26,865 bases of DNA from Ophiothrix spiculata (lineage: Eukaryota; Echinodermata; Ophiuroidea; Amphilepidida; Ophiotrichidae): the NCBI GenBank assembly GCA_000969725.1, contig JXSR01S046224.1; one strand, written 5' to 3'. Positions 18,815 through 26,865 of the stretch are shown here, one piece after another. Both the position numbers and the translations under genes were made by a program. Under the pieces are notes generated by a model, which worked only from the letters and a program-made list of their open reading frames with translations, was not told where the DNA came from and searched no databases. Positions within the stretch are counted from its first letter, which is position 1; each line of letters begins with the position of its first letter.

Positions 18815-19681
18815 TGGAGGCATCAAGGTATCTTATTCAGATCCTCTTATCCTGTTAACACTGACGCAATCGCGTTAATCATGGATTTCGGTGACTTAAA
18901 TAGCTAACCGTAGAGAATACTGTATGCAGATTACGTGTCAGCCTCCTGGAAAATTTGAATCACTTGCTTGACAGCTAATTGGAAAAACGTGTTGATCATC
19001 ATCATAGTCTTATATACACGTTCCAATCATCATTAAAAGCTGTAACCTTTAGAAATACGATCTGTTAATCACAAATGCTAAATTTAGTAGAAAATTGCAC
19101 CCCTTAGTTTATATTTTCAATTGCATTCAATTTATTTCAATATCAGTTAAAAGACCATGTTTAAAAGTAAGTTGATACCTACATATAGATGAGTTTGCAG
19201 AAAGCTGAGCTGATTGATGGAGAATGAAATTGAACAACAACTATGAACACGTCTAGTTTTTACAAATACAAAGGATGGTTTTAATGATGTAAACAATGGA
19301 CGCAAACTCAAAAATTGTTTACAAATTACCATCATATTTGTTTGCCGGTGGTATTCGACGTGAGCCAATTTCATCAGTTGGATTAGACGTTAAAACTTGT
19401 AGATTAAGGGTGCGGTGCATGTTTTTTAACATTTGTTATTCACAATCTGCATTATTTTAAATAGCGCTATTAGCACTTGCAAGTGAAGCTATAAAGACAA
19501 AGAGAGGACATAGCAAAAGATATACAACTTTGTCCTCTCTGGAACTTCATGCAAAAGCAAAGTCAGCAGTCATTTATAAATAGCGGGATATATTGCACAT
19601 TAGTGTAATTGCATAGATTTAAGCGTTAAAGCATAAGATGATGGTTACATGTTTTTTCTTTGCGGAGTTTTAAAACAATAT
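18815..19681. other. 3' flank of the channel gene, presumed 3' UTR in part
   Basis: No coding feature. It contains a 10-bp perfect hairpin (AGAGAGGACA near 19502 with TGTCCTCTCT near 19531) and a candidate minus-strand polyadenylation signal at 19131-19136. Confidence 0.45.
19131..19136 (-). promoter_or_regulatory. Candidate polyadenylation signal AATAAA
   Basis: TTTATT on the + strand gives AATAAA in the channel gene's orientation, about 550 bp past the stop. It is the first canonical hexamer I found downstream, but this motif is common in AT-rich DNA. Confidence 0.25.
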
Positions 19682-19891
19682 TTAGTACTTTGTGCCGGTA
19701 TCAATCTGTGTTTGTCCCATGTGTATATCAGCCGCTTTCTTTTCTGGGCCATCTTGTGTTTTACGTCCTTTGTTGGAGCAAATCAGTACAATAATGTCGT
19801 ATATTAGTTCTATGAATTCCACAACGGTGAGTGCCGATATTCCAACCCATAGTCCGACATTGCCACCAATGTCACTTAGCAGGTCATATTC
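19682..19891 (-). CDS. DEG/ENaC/ASIC-type cation channel, terminal exon (TM2 and tail)
   Basis: The exon has 69 codons plus TAA (19684-19682), after the acceptor TTCTCTTCACAG, phase 0. It encodes EYDLLSDIGGNVGLWVGISA, then LTVVEFIELIYDIIVLICSN and a ~29-residue polar tail ending TKY. LLSDIGG..GLW.G.S.LT..E..EL is the diagnostic degenerin/ENaC/ASIC segment entering TM2. GIS is the G-x-S selectivity filter and the Glu in VVEFIEL is the conserved TM2 acid. Family channels are trimeric sodium-selective, amiloride-sensitive plasma-membrane channels. The gating stimulus (proton, peptide or mechanical) cannot be read from this part. Confidence 0.95.
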   Translation of the reverse strand, partial: EYDLLSDIGGNVGLWVGISALTVVEFIELIYDIIVLICSNKGRKTQDGPEKKAADIHMGQTQIDTGTKY

Positions 19892-20637
19892 CTGTGAAGA
19901 GAAAAATACTTATGTAAATATGTGCAGCTAGTCGGCTGGGCAGATTTATGATCTCAAAGGTCTCCTTTACGAAAATTGAAGATAATACTGTGTGAATCAT
20001 ACAACGCCATTGCTTCAATTCAGTGTTTTCATATGATTGTAAATGCGAATACCATTACGTTATAGAAATAAATCATTTTTCCCTCCCTGAACTAGTCACT
20101 TTATGTTTTTGCTTAAATACGGTCAGTACTAAAACTTACACTGTTTTTCTAAACACTGCAACTTAATCAAGGACCATGGGCAATGTGGCATCACCATCTA
20201 AAATAGTCACACGTTTTTGACCAAATACAAAACAAGCTTTAACTTAAGCTGAGCTATCTCTGCTTCTAGTAAACCAATTAACTTGGAAAGTTTCAGCATA
20301 TTACATGTTCCTCTTGGTTAGTATCTAGACCCTATATTTTGGACAATTTATTTAAGGCCTGTTCCAAGAGCCTCTCTGTTCGTAATTTTATTCTTAAAAA
20401 ATCACTGTTATTCTTCAAATATCCCTGAGAATAACTTCATTATGTTTTACATGTTTTCGACTGTATACTGCAGTCCCTTCCTCCTTGGGACAGATTTTTC
20501 CTTTTTTAAAGGAATTTTTATTTGTGATGATGATAATTGAATTGGAAGATTATTCCTTACTTGAATTCAGAATAATTATTGACCCGGGATGAACATCCAT
20601 GGGTATGATAGTTTATGGCAATGGAAGCTGTACTTAC
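19892..20637 (-). other. Channel gene intron, no feature seen
   Basis: Intron between the last two exons, with donor GAT|GTAAGTA and acceptor TTCACAG. No repeat or exon-derived copy was found. Confidence 0.7.
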
Positions 20638-20713
20638 ATCATACGTTTCAGTCTGATAGATGTAGTCATATATCAATTCTTCAAAATATACGTTGAGTTT
20701 AACCACATTTTGC
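20638..20713 (-). CDS. DEG/ENaC/ASIC-type channel, pre-TM2 exon
   Basis: The exon is 76 nt and completes a split codon (GA|G, Glu) before 25 codons: QNVVKLNVYFEELIYDYIYQ then TETYD. This matches the extracellular strand just before TM2 in ASICs and ENaCs (N...LdIfFE.L.YE.I.Q...Y), which couples the palm domain to the pore. Splice sites are TATTCTTCCTCAG|G and GAT|GTAAGT. It joins in frame to EYDLLSDIGG in the last exon. Confidence 0.95.
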
Positions 20714-20929
20714 CTGAGGAAGAATAAAAAAGCATTAGAAATAAAAACCAATGGTTATATTAATTTGGTAGAAACTAACAGACAGATAAAGGGGAAGCTT
20801 TGTCGAACTTTCCCGAACCGATGTTTTTGTGTCAGCAATGCTTTCGTGGACATTTCGCATTGTAAGTCAATTTACATCGGGAATACATCGCAAATTAGTG
20901 GGACTGTGCTTAAGAAATAATATACTTAC

Positions 20930-21006
20930 TCAATAAAGGAGGAATGGTTCTGTACTTTTTGTCTGAAAGTGTCGGATATGTCCATTATACTCTGTTCAAC
21001 AATGGG
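20930..21006 (-). CDS. DEG/ENaC/ASIC-type channel, ectodomain exon
   Basis: 25 codons plus two bases: PIVEQSIMDISDTFRQKVQN then HSSFI, followed by GA| of the split Glu. It sits where the family has the variable knuckle/palm segment between the WP...motif and the pre-TM2 strand, so sequence conservation is low. The call rests on matching phases and clean splice sites (GTTTATATTTCAG|CCC; GA|GTAAGT) with its neighbours. The phase chain 0 then 2 fits both sides exactly. Confidence 0.85.
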
Positions 21007-22039
21007 CTGAAATATAAACAACACAGCAAACACATACTCATTTTAAAAAAACATTTGTTGAAAGTCAAATTACATTTTATGATTAACGGTTTAAAAATGT
21101 TATTATGATATTTTGACAAAATCATCAAATATTCAGTTACAATTTGGTGAAGATTAGTTATCTAGTTAGTTAGTTAGATATTCAGTTACAATATTAGGAA
21201 ATCGTTTTCTGATACCAGGTGTCCCAAAAAATGGTTACATGTAGAAAAATGACCGTACACGCAAAAACTATAGTATAGTTGGAGCCTAAAACAAAACTTT
21301 GCACAAACTATACTACGTCTCTCTTCTAGATACTCGTAAATTTGAATATCACAGCATTATTAGATTTTGAGTTATCAATAAAGGCAGATACCTATTTCAG
21401 AAACGCATTTATTCAGAATTCAACAGAATAATACGCATACACGTTTTGTGATATTTTTATGTGCAATCTTTTTTTTCTAACTGATCGTGTAGAACCAGGC
21501 TTTATATTGAACCAAATTCAAAACTTGTCAATCAAATTGTGGCGCGAAAGTTAAAGAATCGATATTCATTTCTTCACGGGTAATATTAATTCTTTATCTA
21601 TTTAAACTGCAAACTTATCAATTTTGAAATGTTCATTATTTATTAGCAAAAGACCGATAAAAATCTGACATTTAGAAATAGCCCATTTGCCCAAAATCAG
21701 ATTTCGAAATAATGTTCGGCCCTGAAGTAATTTAAGACGTCATAATTAAGGTGCCATTGTAATCCTAGGCTTAAAGCATTGTCTTTGCAAATATTTAGAA
21801 AGGTGAAAATGACAAGAGGTGGCCTTGGCTGGTTTGAATGGACGGTCACAAATAATATGTTCAAATGGTGCACTGTTGAAATTTGGCCCAGCTGAATAAC
21901 TCTGGTAGGCTTCTCTGGTCAATAACTTGCGGCAATTCACTAGTCCATCACACGAGTGAACAGGGAATAGTGCTCTCGATGTGAGCAATAAGTTTGAGTA
22001 CTGATTGGTTTAAAATTCATCAACATACAATGTACTTAC
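21007..22039 (-). other. Channel gene intron with an exon-fragment copy
   Basis: A ~1-kb intron. It holds a short exon-derived fragment at 21881-21912, a duplicated ATATTCAGTTACAAT (about 21127 and 21178) with (GTTA)n between, and GTGTCCCAAAAAA at about 21221, which resembles a transposon end but has no partner in the window. Confidence 0.6.
21881..21912 (-). repeat. Fragment copy of the 22040-22097 channel exon
   Basis: On the minus strand, AAGCCTACCAGAGTTATTCA with GCTGGGCCAAAT matches the exon's AAGCCCACCATTAGTTATTC with AGCTTGGCCGAAT at about 28 of 33 positions, including one gap. It lies ~170 bp downstream in transcription order. The frame would read SYSAGPN in place of SYSAWPN. It is short, so chance is not fully excluded. 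Confidence 0.55.
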
Positions 22040-22097
22040 TTTGTACTTTTCATTCGGCCAAGCTGAATAACTAATGGTGGGCTTGTAGTCATCCTCA
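22040..22097 (-). CDS. DEG/ENaC/ASIC-type channel, ectodomain exon
   Basis: A 58-nt exon that completes a split codon (GA|T, Asp) followed by 19 codons: EDDYKPTISYSAWPNEKYK. It matches the family segment after the cysteine cluster, C...Y...(I/V)S.(S/A).WP. The acceptor is TTGTTAACAG|T and the donor AAA|GTAAGT. Upstream it joins CNCTLAC-D, downstream it joins PIVEQS in phase 0. Confidence 0.92.
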
Positions 22098-24297
22098 CTG
22101 TTAACAACGGAAATAACAAGACAAAAAATGATATAACAAAACACAGTATACTAGTCAATGAAAAAATATTTACCACACAAGCAAGTTTAAAGAGATGCAA
22201 CAGAGACTGATTAAGCTTTTGGCCAATCAGCAGTAGCAAAAACACCAATATCTTCAATATTTTTCATATGACCTCTGATGACCCCTATCTTTGTAAACCT
22301 CTTGTGTAAGTTATATCCTTCCAAATTTGATCTTTAGCCTTCCAAAATAAAGAATGGAGTTTTGTCTGTAGATCTAGGCATAACTCCATGTGCGGTTTTA
22401 TTTTTTTGCTTCTGCGTGAATTTAATTAAAAATGATCATTTTAAAAAGCCAAAAAACACAGCTCTACTATATGTATATTTCTCCAGACAGTAATATTGAT
22501 CTACTTCAAACTCAAGTATCCAGCTGGGGTTATTTGCTGTTCTATTTATTATCTGATCGATTTAAGTAGGTCAGTTGAAAAATCAACCAATTAAATATTG
22601 ATTTGACCTGTAAAGTTCATGTAAATGTATACAGACTTTTTTACAACATTTACAAAGTCACTTATATTTTTCATGGAAAGAATGCAGACTAATTACACTG
22701 TGCAAAATAACTGGTGTGAGACATCATAGTCACCACGAATCCAGGTCCGCCTTCCATAGGCTATTAGGACCTAAGTCACGAATAGGTATATCAAATAAGG
22801 TGGAGCCGTTTCAAGAAATCATTAAAATCATGACAAATGTCTTTATTTTTGATAGAAGTTGTCACCGAACCATAACACTTTTGGTATCATATTAAAGATA
22901 ATTTATCCAGGTACTAAATAAAAAAATAATTAAAGCCACAGGTTTAGCAATAGTGAAGTAATTGACCAAAATGTCGAGTGGGTCAAGGGTGGAGTCGGTG
23001 GGGGTGGCGCCGGTGGGGGTGGCGCCCATAGGATTACATGCAAAAGTGTACGAAAGTTATGATTTATAAACACATGTATTATTGAAAATAAAAATGCTGG
23101 GATCATAATTTTTTGAATATACTTCAATGAGGTATGTATAATGCTAAAGCATGTGTCGAATATTGAGATGTCATCCAAATTTTGTTGTTTCTTAATGCCT
23201 TATATGTGGGTAATTTTCTCTATACATTACTGTACAAAACATGCATTTACACTCGAAAACTTTAAAACGACATATCTTTTGACCGAGTCGACGTAAATGG
23301 TAAAAGTTATACATTTTTCAAAAGAAAATTTGCCGAGGAATCCAATTATGTGATTAATTATTAGGTAGTGTATGCATGAAAAAACTTTTGACCGATACAT
23401 TTCCCAAAAATTAATGAGTCGTTTCATAGATTTTGACCATCCTCAATATTTTGACCACAATGAGATTGGTCACCAAACGAATTATTTTATGGAAGGCTAT
23501 CATTACATCCTTCAAATAATGTTTGTGTCATCTGGATACACCTTTCCCCAACAAAATCTCATTGTGCCAAGTTGGTTGACCAAAATGCACTTTTATTTTA
23601 TTTTGTACCCCTATAATTTTTACCCATCCCTAAAAATTAGACTTTTTTAGGTAAAATTGAAATCCTCGGAAAGAAAGCTTTCCAGCAATATCTAACTTTG
23701 TAGGTTTTAAGTGTATATATTCAGAGTTACGATCCGTTGAATACAAATTGGCATGGTTTTACCAATGTATTTGTGTGAAACAAAAAATATGACCAGTTAA
23801 TGACTTATGTCCATTATAACAAAAACCCTGTGAAACCAATGTTGCGCGTAGAGTTGTAATCTGTTGTTGGTCCATTTAGAGCGAGAACTGACTATGTCAA
23901 TTTTTTCTTTGGTCAAAAAACGTGTCTATTTTAGATCAGAACTAAAACCACGTTAATTGGCATACTGCATCAGATAAAGTTGATAGTTATCTCTTGGACA
24001 TAGTAACTTTCGAAGAAAGAAACTTATTACTACTAAGTATTCACATTCAGTTATGAATGAGGACGTTATGCTCGATGGACTATTATTCCTTCTCAACCGG
24101 TGTGAATGCACTCTCAACCCCACCACCAACACTAGGGTTCTTATATAGTCTGTCGTATATTTTCAACTCATTACCCCATCAGCAAGTTCATATTTTTAAT
24201 TTTGAACTAGAACCATGATCGACTGTAATAAATAGGTGGCTCGACATGCATTTTTAAAAAGACTAAAGTTTGCCGAAAAATTTGTCGTTTTACTTAC
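22098..24297 (-). other. Large channel-gene intron
   Basis: A 2.2-kb intron with no exon or transposon I can support. The only notable item is the G-rich direct repeat at 22997-23026. Open frames at 22930-23178, 23227-23427 and 23372-23650 show no conserved motif. Confidence 0.6.
22997..23026 (+). repeat. 15-bp G-rich direct repeat
   Basis: GGTGGGGGTGGCGCC occurs twice in perfect tandem, in otherwise AT-rich intron DNA. Four or more GG runs on the + strand could form a two-tier G-quadruplex on the template strand of the channel gene. Confidence 0.7.
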
Positions 24298-24370
24298 TCG
24301 CATGCAAGTGTGCAGTTGCATGGTATATGTCCCATTTGGTATCGCCAATCCACTCTATCTTTGCACATAG
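24298..24370 (-). CDS. DEG/ENaC/ASIC-type channel, cysteine-cluster exon
   Basis: A 73-nt exon with phases 1 and 2: it completes G|CT (Ala), then encodes 23 codons, MCKDRVDWRYQMGHIPCNCT then LAC, and ends GA|. C.C...C is the C-x-C-x-x-x-C signature of the family's ectodomain (YC.C..PC in ASIC1), whose disulfides brace the thumb. Splice sites are TTTTCAACAG|CT and GA|GTAAGT. Neighbouring phases match on both sides. Confidence 0.94.
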
Positions 24371-24731
24371 CTGTTGAAAACAAACGAAATATTTGCATTT
24401 TTCGTAATTTTGTTTTGCAAAATACAAGAACAATGGTAAGTTTGCGGTCTTGGAATGCGTTAATCAGGGTTACCCATCCAAAAAAAAAGGGTTTATATTA
24501 AAGAAATGTAAGACAGGTGTAGTTGGTATTTTTACATTACAGCATCCAATATGTATACAAGTTTGATGCTTAAACAAGCGTTGGATATAAAACTAAGACT
24601 GTACGTAGGAGCGATACGTGGACGACATTCTTTAGGTGGTAAGAAAAGAATCCGTTGAATATGTCACGAATCCATAAATATCACAGGCAAGGCATGTGCT
24701 TTTTTTTCAAAGCCCGTGAGGGTCTTTATAC

Positions 24732-24780
<49 letters not shown>
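24732..24780 (-). repeat. (ATTG)n microsatellite, about 12 units
   Basis: (TCAA)12 on the + strand is uninterrupted over 49 nt. It is the 3' tail of the adjacent SINE when read on the minus strand. Confidence 0.95.
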
Positions 24781-24955
24781 GGTACTACTTGTATAACATT
24801 CATACCCCATGAAGGAGTCTATTCGTACAGGGGACCCACGGCTTTACGTGACTGCCCGACCACGGAGCAAGTAAAGTTTCTTGCCCAAGGAAACAAGGAG
24901 ACGAAAACCACGCGGCCCGGGGCTCGAACCCACAATCTACGAGACCGTGCTATCA
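24732..24955 (-). mobile_element. tRNA-derived SINE with (ATTG)n tail
   Basis: Read on the minus strand, the element begins with a tRNA-like half: AGCACGGTCTCGTAGATTGT then GGGTTCGAGCCCC, which matches the RNA polymerase III B box (GGTTCGANNCC). Next comes a body with CCTTGGGCAAGAAACTTTAC and CGTGGTCGGGCAGTCACGTA, ending in the 12-unit tail. The part that would hold the A box is missing or decayed, so the copy is probably 5'-truncated near 24955. It sits in a channel-gene intron in the same orientation as the gene. Confidence 0.78.
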
Positions 24956-25045
24956 AATGGGTCAATGCATTTCATTAAAATTTTGGAAACCTTAATTTAT
25001 AAAAAAAAAAACAGAGACAGAATGACGCATAAAGTATCGATCATG

Positions 25046-25135
25046 TCTCTACTTCCTGCCTTCAATTGCACGACAAGCAGGAATGGAGTCACATCGTAGC
25101 CATATCCTACATTAGCACAGATTCCCGGGTAAAGT
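25046..25135 (-). repeat. Tandem partial copy of the 25150-25255 channel exon
   Basis: A 90-bp unit that abuts its parent (25136-25225), both beginning TCTCTAC on the + strand. On the minus strand it reads TGTGCTAATGTAGGATATGG, then CTACGATGTGACTCCATTCC and TGCTTGTCGTGCAATTGAAG. The exon equivalents are TGTGCTGATGTAAGATATCG, TACGATGACTCAATTCC and TGCTTGTGGTGCAATGGAAG. A 2-nt insertion breaks the frame and the donor GGTGAG has become GGCAGG. It is a dead pseudo-exon in the following intron. Confidence 0.9.
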
Positions 25136-25149
25136 TCTCTACCACTCAC

Positions 25150-25255
25150 CTTCCATTGCACCACAAGCAGGAATTGAGTCATCGTATCGATATCTTACAT
25201 CAGCACAGCTACAGTTCTCGACAACTGCTTTGTAGTAGCAATTTTTCTCACACAT
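25150..25255 (-). CDS. DEG/ENaC/ASIC-type channel, first exon seen (ectodomain)
   Basis: 35 codons plus one base, phase 0 in and phase 1 out, between GTTTTCTTTAG|ATG and GAA G|GTGAGT. It encodes MCEKNCYYKAVVENCSCADV, then RYRYDDSIPACGAME. C...C......V..C.C is the conserved first cysteine cluster of the ectodomain (C...C....LVENCNC in ASIC1). The Met is internal, not a start, because TM1 and the N-terminal ectodomain must lie upstream. I found no further exon between here and 26865. The six exons sum to about 199 residues. Confidence 0.93.
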
Positions 25256-25930
25256 CTAAAGAAAACAAACAAAACATTTACATTTATTATTAGTTCGGTA
25301 AAGTTTGTGACATCGCACAGAAATGTTTTCTGCTCTAAATGACTTCAAAGTAAAAAGTCTCTGAAGTGTCAGTGAAATTTGTATAGCTCTTTATAGATGA
25401 TGGATAATATATTTACCAATAATTTCTTAAAGTGGTAGGAAATTCTATCATCAGGATTTCTTTAAATATATCTTTTTGTTTGTTAACGTTGGGAAATTTT
25501 AGTGTAACGTTTTGGTAACGTTTGTGATATTTTTGACTTAAAACATGTACTAATTCATGCACGGATAGAAAAACTTCACTTCTCACGTACCAAATAACAA
25601 ACGTATGACTGAAAAACTGCTTATATGGTCAAATAAAAAGGCTGATTTTTGCTGAAGTAAAAAAAAAACATTTATTTTTCTGTGGAATCTGACTAATGTT
25701 ATTCAGTATAAATACTGAATAAAAGAAGGCATAACAACATGCAAATTTATTGTTTTAATTTAGAAATTAGCAACGAAATTTGTATCTTATACTTCAATAA
25801 TTTCCGATTAAAATAATAAAGCAAATGATAATTTATAGAACCTTGAGCAGAGACGGTCAAGAACTTGATTAAGCGTATATAGGTCGAGAGTTCGACTTCG
25901 TAGACAGGGGAGAGATGCTTTGCAACTTTC
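25256..25930 (-). other. Upstream intron of the channel gene, nothing identified
   Basis: AT-rich. A minus-strand ORF at 25747-25932 (starting MKVAKHLSPVYEVELSTYIR) resembles neither the channel nor a LINE convincingly. No other feature. Confidence 0.5.
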
Positions 25931-26197
25931 ATTATTTAATGAGAGATAAACTTTGAATATTTAACGAGAGGTATTTACCAACTTTGAATTTCGTCTAGAT
26001 GGCCTACTCACCAATTTTGACTTTCCATAAAGAAAAGCATACCAACTTTGAATATTCATCTATTCATCAAGAGATGCTCACTATCTTTGAATATTCAACG
26101 AGCGATATCTACCAACTTTGAATATTCAACAAGAAATGCTCACTGACTTTGGTTCTTCAACAAGTATAATGCTTACCAAATTTGAATATTCATCGAA
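25931..26197. repeat. Degenerate minisatellite, ~8 units of 31-38 bp
   Basis: The unit core is CCAACTTTGAATATTCAACG followed by AGAGATGCTCAC or AGATATCTAC. Good copies are at about 26031-26065, 26085-26115 and 26111-26140, and outer copies are more diverged. Repeat size drifts, so it is an old array. Confidence 0.8.
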
Positions 26198-26199
26198 AA

Positions 26200-26778
26200 A
26201 CCTTTTGAAATACATTCGTCACTTAACTTATTGAATTTTTCAATTTAATTATTATATGAGACAGTAGCATCATGATTTCCAGATAGTGCATCCCAATAAA
26301 CCAAACTCAATTAACTTTGTATTTGAGTAAATCACTTGTGTCCCTGATTTCTACATCAGGGTCATTTACATTTTTGTACATTTAAGTTTGCGGATACAAA
26401 TAGAGGTAGATGATCACTGCTATCACTTAGCCAAATACCCTATGTTTGTTTATCATTCTTATTAGTGAATATGTTATCAATGAGAGTTGCCGATTTCTGA
26501 GTTATCCTGGTCGGTTTAAGTATACTAAGGTACAGAGCATGGGATGATGTCAACACCGACCACAAATTCACCAGTTGATTCATGAACATCATTATTAAAC
26601 AAATTAATATTAAAGTCGCCTATCATGAATAACAGTTTGTTTTCCTGACCTGCTATTTTACTCAAGAGTTTGTCAACATGACTATTAAAATCAACAATAT
26701 TCTTGTCAGGTTGTCTATATACAATACACCATTTGAGACTTAGGTCGATCAATTTCAGGGAAAAGACGCTCGGTATAT
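26200..26778 (-). mobile_element. LINE fragment: apurinic-type endonuclease domain and linker
   Basis: On the minus strand the order of an EEP endonuclease C-terminal half is visible: CIVYRQPDKNIVDFNSHVDK, then KLLFMIGDFNINLF (GDFN motif). After a frameshift near 26525 come PTRITQKSATLIDNIFTN and SDSSDHLPLFVS (SDH motif). Further on, DALSGNHDATVSYNN and IEKFNKLSDECISK fit the linker before the RT, in another frame with a stop. These are jockey/CR1/L2-type motifs. The copy is frameshifted and lacks its RT. It adjoins a separate LINE tail at 26779. Confidence 0.85.
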
Positions 26779-26865
26779 TCAATCAATCAATCAATTTTAT
26801 TTGTTTCCATCTCATCTCACAAACAATGTTAACAACAATTGAAGATAATATTAGTAAATAAGTAC
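26779..26865 (-). mobile_element. 3' tail of a second LINE, (ATTG)n terminus
   Basis: On the minus strand, GAGATGAGATGGAAACAAAT then AAAATTGATTGATTGATTGA is the usual end of a LINE with an ATGGAAA.AAATAAA-like 3' end and a 4-bp repeat tail (4.5 units at 26779-26796). The rest lies beyond the window. The tail meets the endonuclease fragment directly, so the two are distinct insertions. Confidence 0.6.

Larger units (their letters stand above)
24371..25149 (-). other. Channel gene intron with a SINE and an exon copy
   Basis: Within this 0.8-kb intron lie the tRNA-derived SINE (24732-24955) and the 90-bp partial copy of the upstream exon (25046-25135). An A-run at about 25001-25011 lies between them. 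The remainder is unremarkable. Confidence 0.7.

Noticed and set aside
21215-21260. Mariner-like end (GTGTCCCAAAAAA) at 21221
   Set aside because: No matching inverted end was found in the window; a single short word is insufficient.
22930-23178. Minus-strand ORF with a proline-rich stretch (PPPPAPPPPTPP)
   Set aside because: The prolines come from the complement of the G-rich 15-bp repeat; no other coding signal.
24781-24960. Functional tRNA gene
   Set aside because: Only the B-box half is present, without a complete acceptor or D arm, and it is joined to a SINE body and (ATTG)n tail.
25747-25932. Minus-strand ORF as an upstream channel exon
   Set aside because: It matches neither the cysteine pattern nor other ectodomain motifs, and no good acceptor is present.
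25931-26197. CRISPR array
   Set aside because: The repeats are degenerate, without constant unit and unique spacers, and the DNA is eukaryotic; it is a minisatellite.

Overview
The window looks like nuclear DNA of a marine invertebrate animal, most likely a non-vertebrate deuterostome such as a hemichordate or echinoderm. This is inferred from AT-rich sequence, spliced genes with GT-AG introns of 0.2-3.7 kb, several non-LTR retrotransposon fragments, a tRNA-derived SINE and many small foldback elements. I cannot fix the species.

Two host genes are present, both entering from outside the window and converging tail to tail. On the + strand, five exons (2164-2419, 3168-3308, 4965-5102, 8843-8962, 11260-11448) encode about 280 C-terminal residues of fructose-1,6-bisphosphatase, the committed gluconeogenic phosphatase. 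All active-site motifs seen are intact; only the first ~55 residues are missing. On the - strand, six exons (25255 down to 19682) encode about 199 C-terminal residues of a DEG/ENaC/ASIC-type cation channel: cysteine-rich ectodomain, pre-TM2 region, TM2 with a GxS filter, and a short cytoplasmic tail.

The most unusual feature is that exon pieces from both genes have been copied into the intron directly downstream. Two fructose-bisphosphatase exons each head a degenerating array (3229-4760 and 5021-5356 plus 7034-7095). One channel exon has a 90-bp tandem partial copy (25046-25135), and a second channel exon appears to have a fragment copy (21881-21912). One array copy (3497-3580) is still an open, phase 0-0 potential cassette exon. 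Another pair of copies has fused into a 74-codon ORF through intron-derived DNA. One array copy is split by a three-level nest of insertions, which gives a relative history.

The rest is transposon debris. Non-LTR fragments lie at 1-172, 190-1075, 7741-8800, 18566-18814 (RTE-like), 26200-26778 and 26779-26865. A SINE (24732-24955) ends in the same (ATTG)n tail as the last LINE fragment. Foldback or MITE-like elements lie at 1301, 4126, 5542, 5971, 10104, 11819, 12471, 13585, 14059, 16945, 17253 and 17919, several with recognisable target-site duplications (TA, TAA, TTAA, 8 bp). The 8.2 kb between the two genes (11449-19681) contains no gene I can support.
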